A DNA stretch of 64,000 bases from contig MEHQ01000852.1 in the NCBI GenBank assembly GCA_008828725.1, positions 70,700 through 134,699 of the forward strand. Reading direction: 5' to 3'. The notes below the pieces were generated by a model. The model did not search any database and was not told the DNA's origin. It worked only from the letters and a program-made list of their open reading frames with translations. Of this stretch, positions 62,701-64,000 are shown one piece after another (position 1 is the stretch's first letter; every line of letters starts with the position of its first letter). A program made the translations under genes and the position numbers. This stretch comes from Saccharina japonica. Lineage: Eukaryota; Sar; Phaeophyceae; Laminariales; Laminariaceae.

Positions 62701-64000
62701 ATCCTGCGTTGTTCAGTTTCACATGCAAGTCCTCCATCTCAAACAAACTTCTCTACCGGGTCATCCTCCGCCCCGATCTGGAAGTTGTAGAGTTGTCGCA
62801 TGCACAATCCCTTTTGTGCATTGGTTTTGGTGTCACACCAGTCTTGTACCAATTCCCAACATTTCCTGGTAATTGGTGCAAGACTGGTATGACACAAAAA
62901 CCAATGCACAAAAGGGATTGTGCATGCGACAACCCTACAACTTCAAGATCGGGGCGGAGGATCACCCGGTAGAGAAGTTGTTTGAGATGGAGGACTTGCA
63001 TGTGAAACTGAACAACGCAGGATCGTGGGAAAAGGAGGGGGTGGTTTCGGTGGGAATGGCGGAAAGGCACATGTGGGTCGGGAAAGGTCTGGAAAAGGCA
63101 AGGAAGGCGACGGCAACGCCAGTTCAAAAGGTGGAGCCGGGAGCGCGAAGGTTCTGAAGGGGGGGTGTTTCCGATGCAAGGCTGCGGGCCATTACAGCGG
63201 CAATTGCACAGCAAAGCTCTGCGAAAGATGTAGTGGGAGAGGACATGAGAGCAGCAAGCGCGCATCGCCGGCGGACATGGACGAATCGCCCGAGGAGGCC
63301 ATACTTGCGGTGGTGGGGGATCCCGGAGATGGTGCCGTGGAGACGACGGTGGTCGCGAGGAACCCCGTTCCCCCGGGCAAAAGTCTCCTTTTGCCCCCTA
63401 CTCCCGTCATAGATTCTCAGATCGTCAAGTCCATCACCCATGATGAGGCTGCGTTGGTACCAACACTGTACAGTGTTCGTCAGCTCCAAGCAAGGTAGTC
63501 AAGACACCCAGACAATCGATGGTTTGATGATTCAAGTCGTTTATTATCTTCTCCCACGAGGGTAGGGACAGCAGGAAGTGACAGATTGCGTCATCACATA
63601 TGCACCCAGTCGTCAAGATCCAGATAATCCTCAACACATAAAATCCCGAATCGTCATGTAACTGTCAAACTGAAGAACAGAATGAAAGTGTGGTCTCCGT
63701 AGCGATCGGCGACATAAAACAAGCATCCGTCGGTAAGGGGGTGAGGGTTAATACTGTACCCCCTCCGTCTAACGGCAGAGTTAAACGCGACGACATCAAC
63801 CAAGCGCTGATGCGGGTCTCCTTGTACAGGTTAGGGACACTGCTGTTTGCTGACACCTGGTACCTGGTTTATATAATGAAGCCGTCTGCGCCCGCCTCAA
63901 CAACTGCTGATGTGTTTTGGTCAGCATGAAAAAAGGTGTTGCCGCCAGGAGACATCGACCCGAACGAGAGCCGAGCAAAGATGTGTGGCGCAAATTTTTG
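62701..64000. repeat. Inverted duplication, arm 2, running off the window
   Basis: Complement of 46884-48183. It includes the internal palindrome (centre near 62867), forward gag 3' half (62873-63370), inverted gag start, LTR (63476-63680) and the non-element flank (63681-64000). Confidence 0.9.

Noticed and set aside
1-64000. Integrated large DNA virus (as known in brown algae)
   Set aside because: No capsid, polymerase, helicase or other viral core gene was recognised; the repeats are retroelement- or MITE-like.

Overview
This is nuclear DNA from a eukaryote with large, repeat-filled introns. I think it is a brown alga or a close photosynthetic stramenopile. The reasons are GT-AG introns of 0.26-5.5 kb with GTGAGT/GTAAGN donors, TTAGGG-type tracts, many CTG/CAG, poly-C/poly-G and minisatellite tracts, and a eukaryotic gene for a bacterial-type substrate-binding protein. 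The species call is an inference. There are no operons and no rRNA genes; the only tRNA-like sequence is a fragment. Most open frames in the window are chance frames through introns and repeats. The real genes had to be assembled exon by exon from conserved protein segments whose splice phases agree.

Layout: (1) 1129-4688 (+), a four-exon TrmL/SpoU-type tRNA 2'-O-methyltransferase of 179 aa. (2) 8842-20450 (-), an eight-exon secreted or membrane-anchored periplasmic-binding-protein-like protein of 491 aa. Its relatives are ABC siderophore/cobalamin-type substrate-binding proteins. (3) 21069-35147 (+), a 13-exon SKA3-like kinetochore protein of about 914 aa, divergent from gene 2 across a 618-bp gap. 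Its first intron is 5.5 kb of nested repeats. (4) 39835-45246 (-), a four-exon THEM4-like hotdog acyl-CoA thioesterase of 330 aa with a long low-complexity C-terminal tail. (5) 45719-45766 (+), a signal-peptide-like first exon divergent from gene 4.

From about 46.9 kb to the end the window is retroelement territory. A gag-only LTR retrotransposon (54255-57711, minus) has LTRs, a gag ORF with two zinc knuckles and no pol. Rearranged and inverted pieces of the same family lie at 46.9-49.2 and 62.1-64.0 kb, including a 1.3-kb near-identical inverted duplication. A Ty3/gypsy protease/RT fragment (59.4-60.6 kb) sits between inverted LTR-containing arms.

The introns and gaps hold at least nine families of small foldback or dispersed repeats. 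The most unusual are two foldback elements (16.3-16.6 and 18.4-18.7 kb) that enclose telomere-like G-rich arrays between unrelated terminal inverted repeats. A 9-mer, TACCTGGTA, is strongly over-represented throughout. I see no single new multi-gene system; the most novel-looking items are the telomere-seeded foldbacks, the gag-only element and its chimeric inverted derivatives, and the expanded SKA3-like gene.
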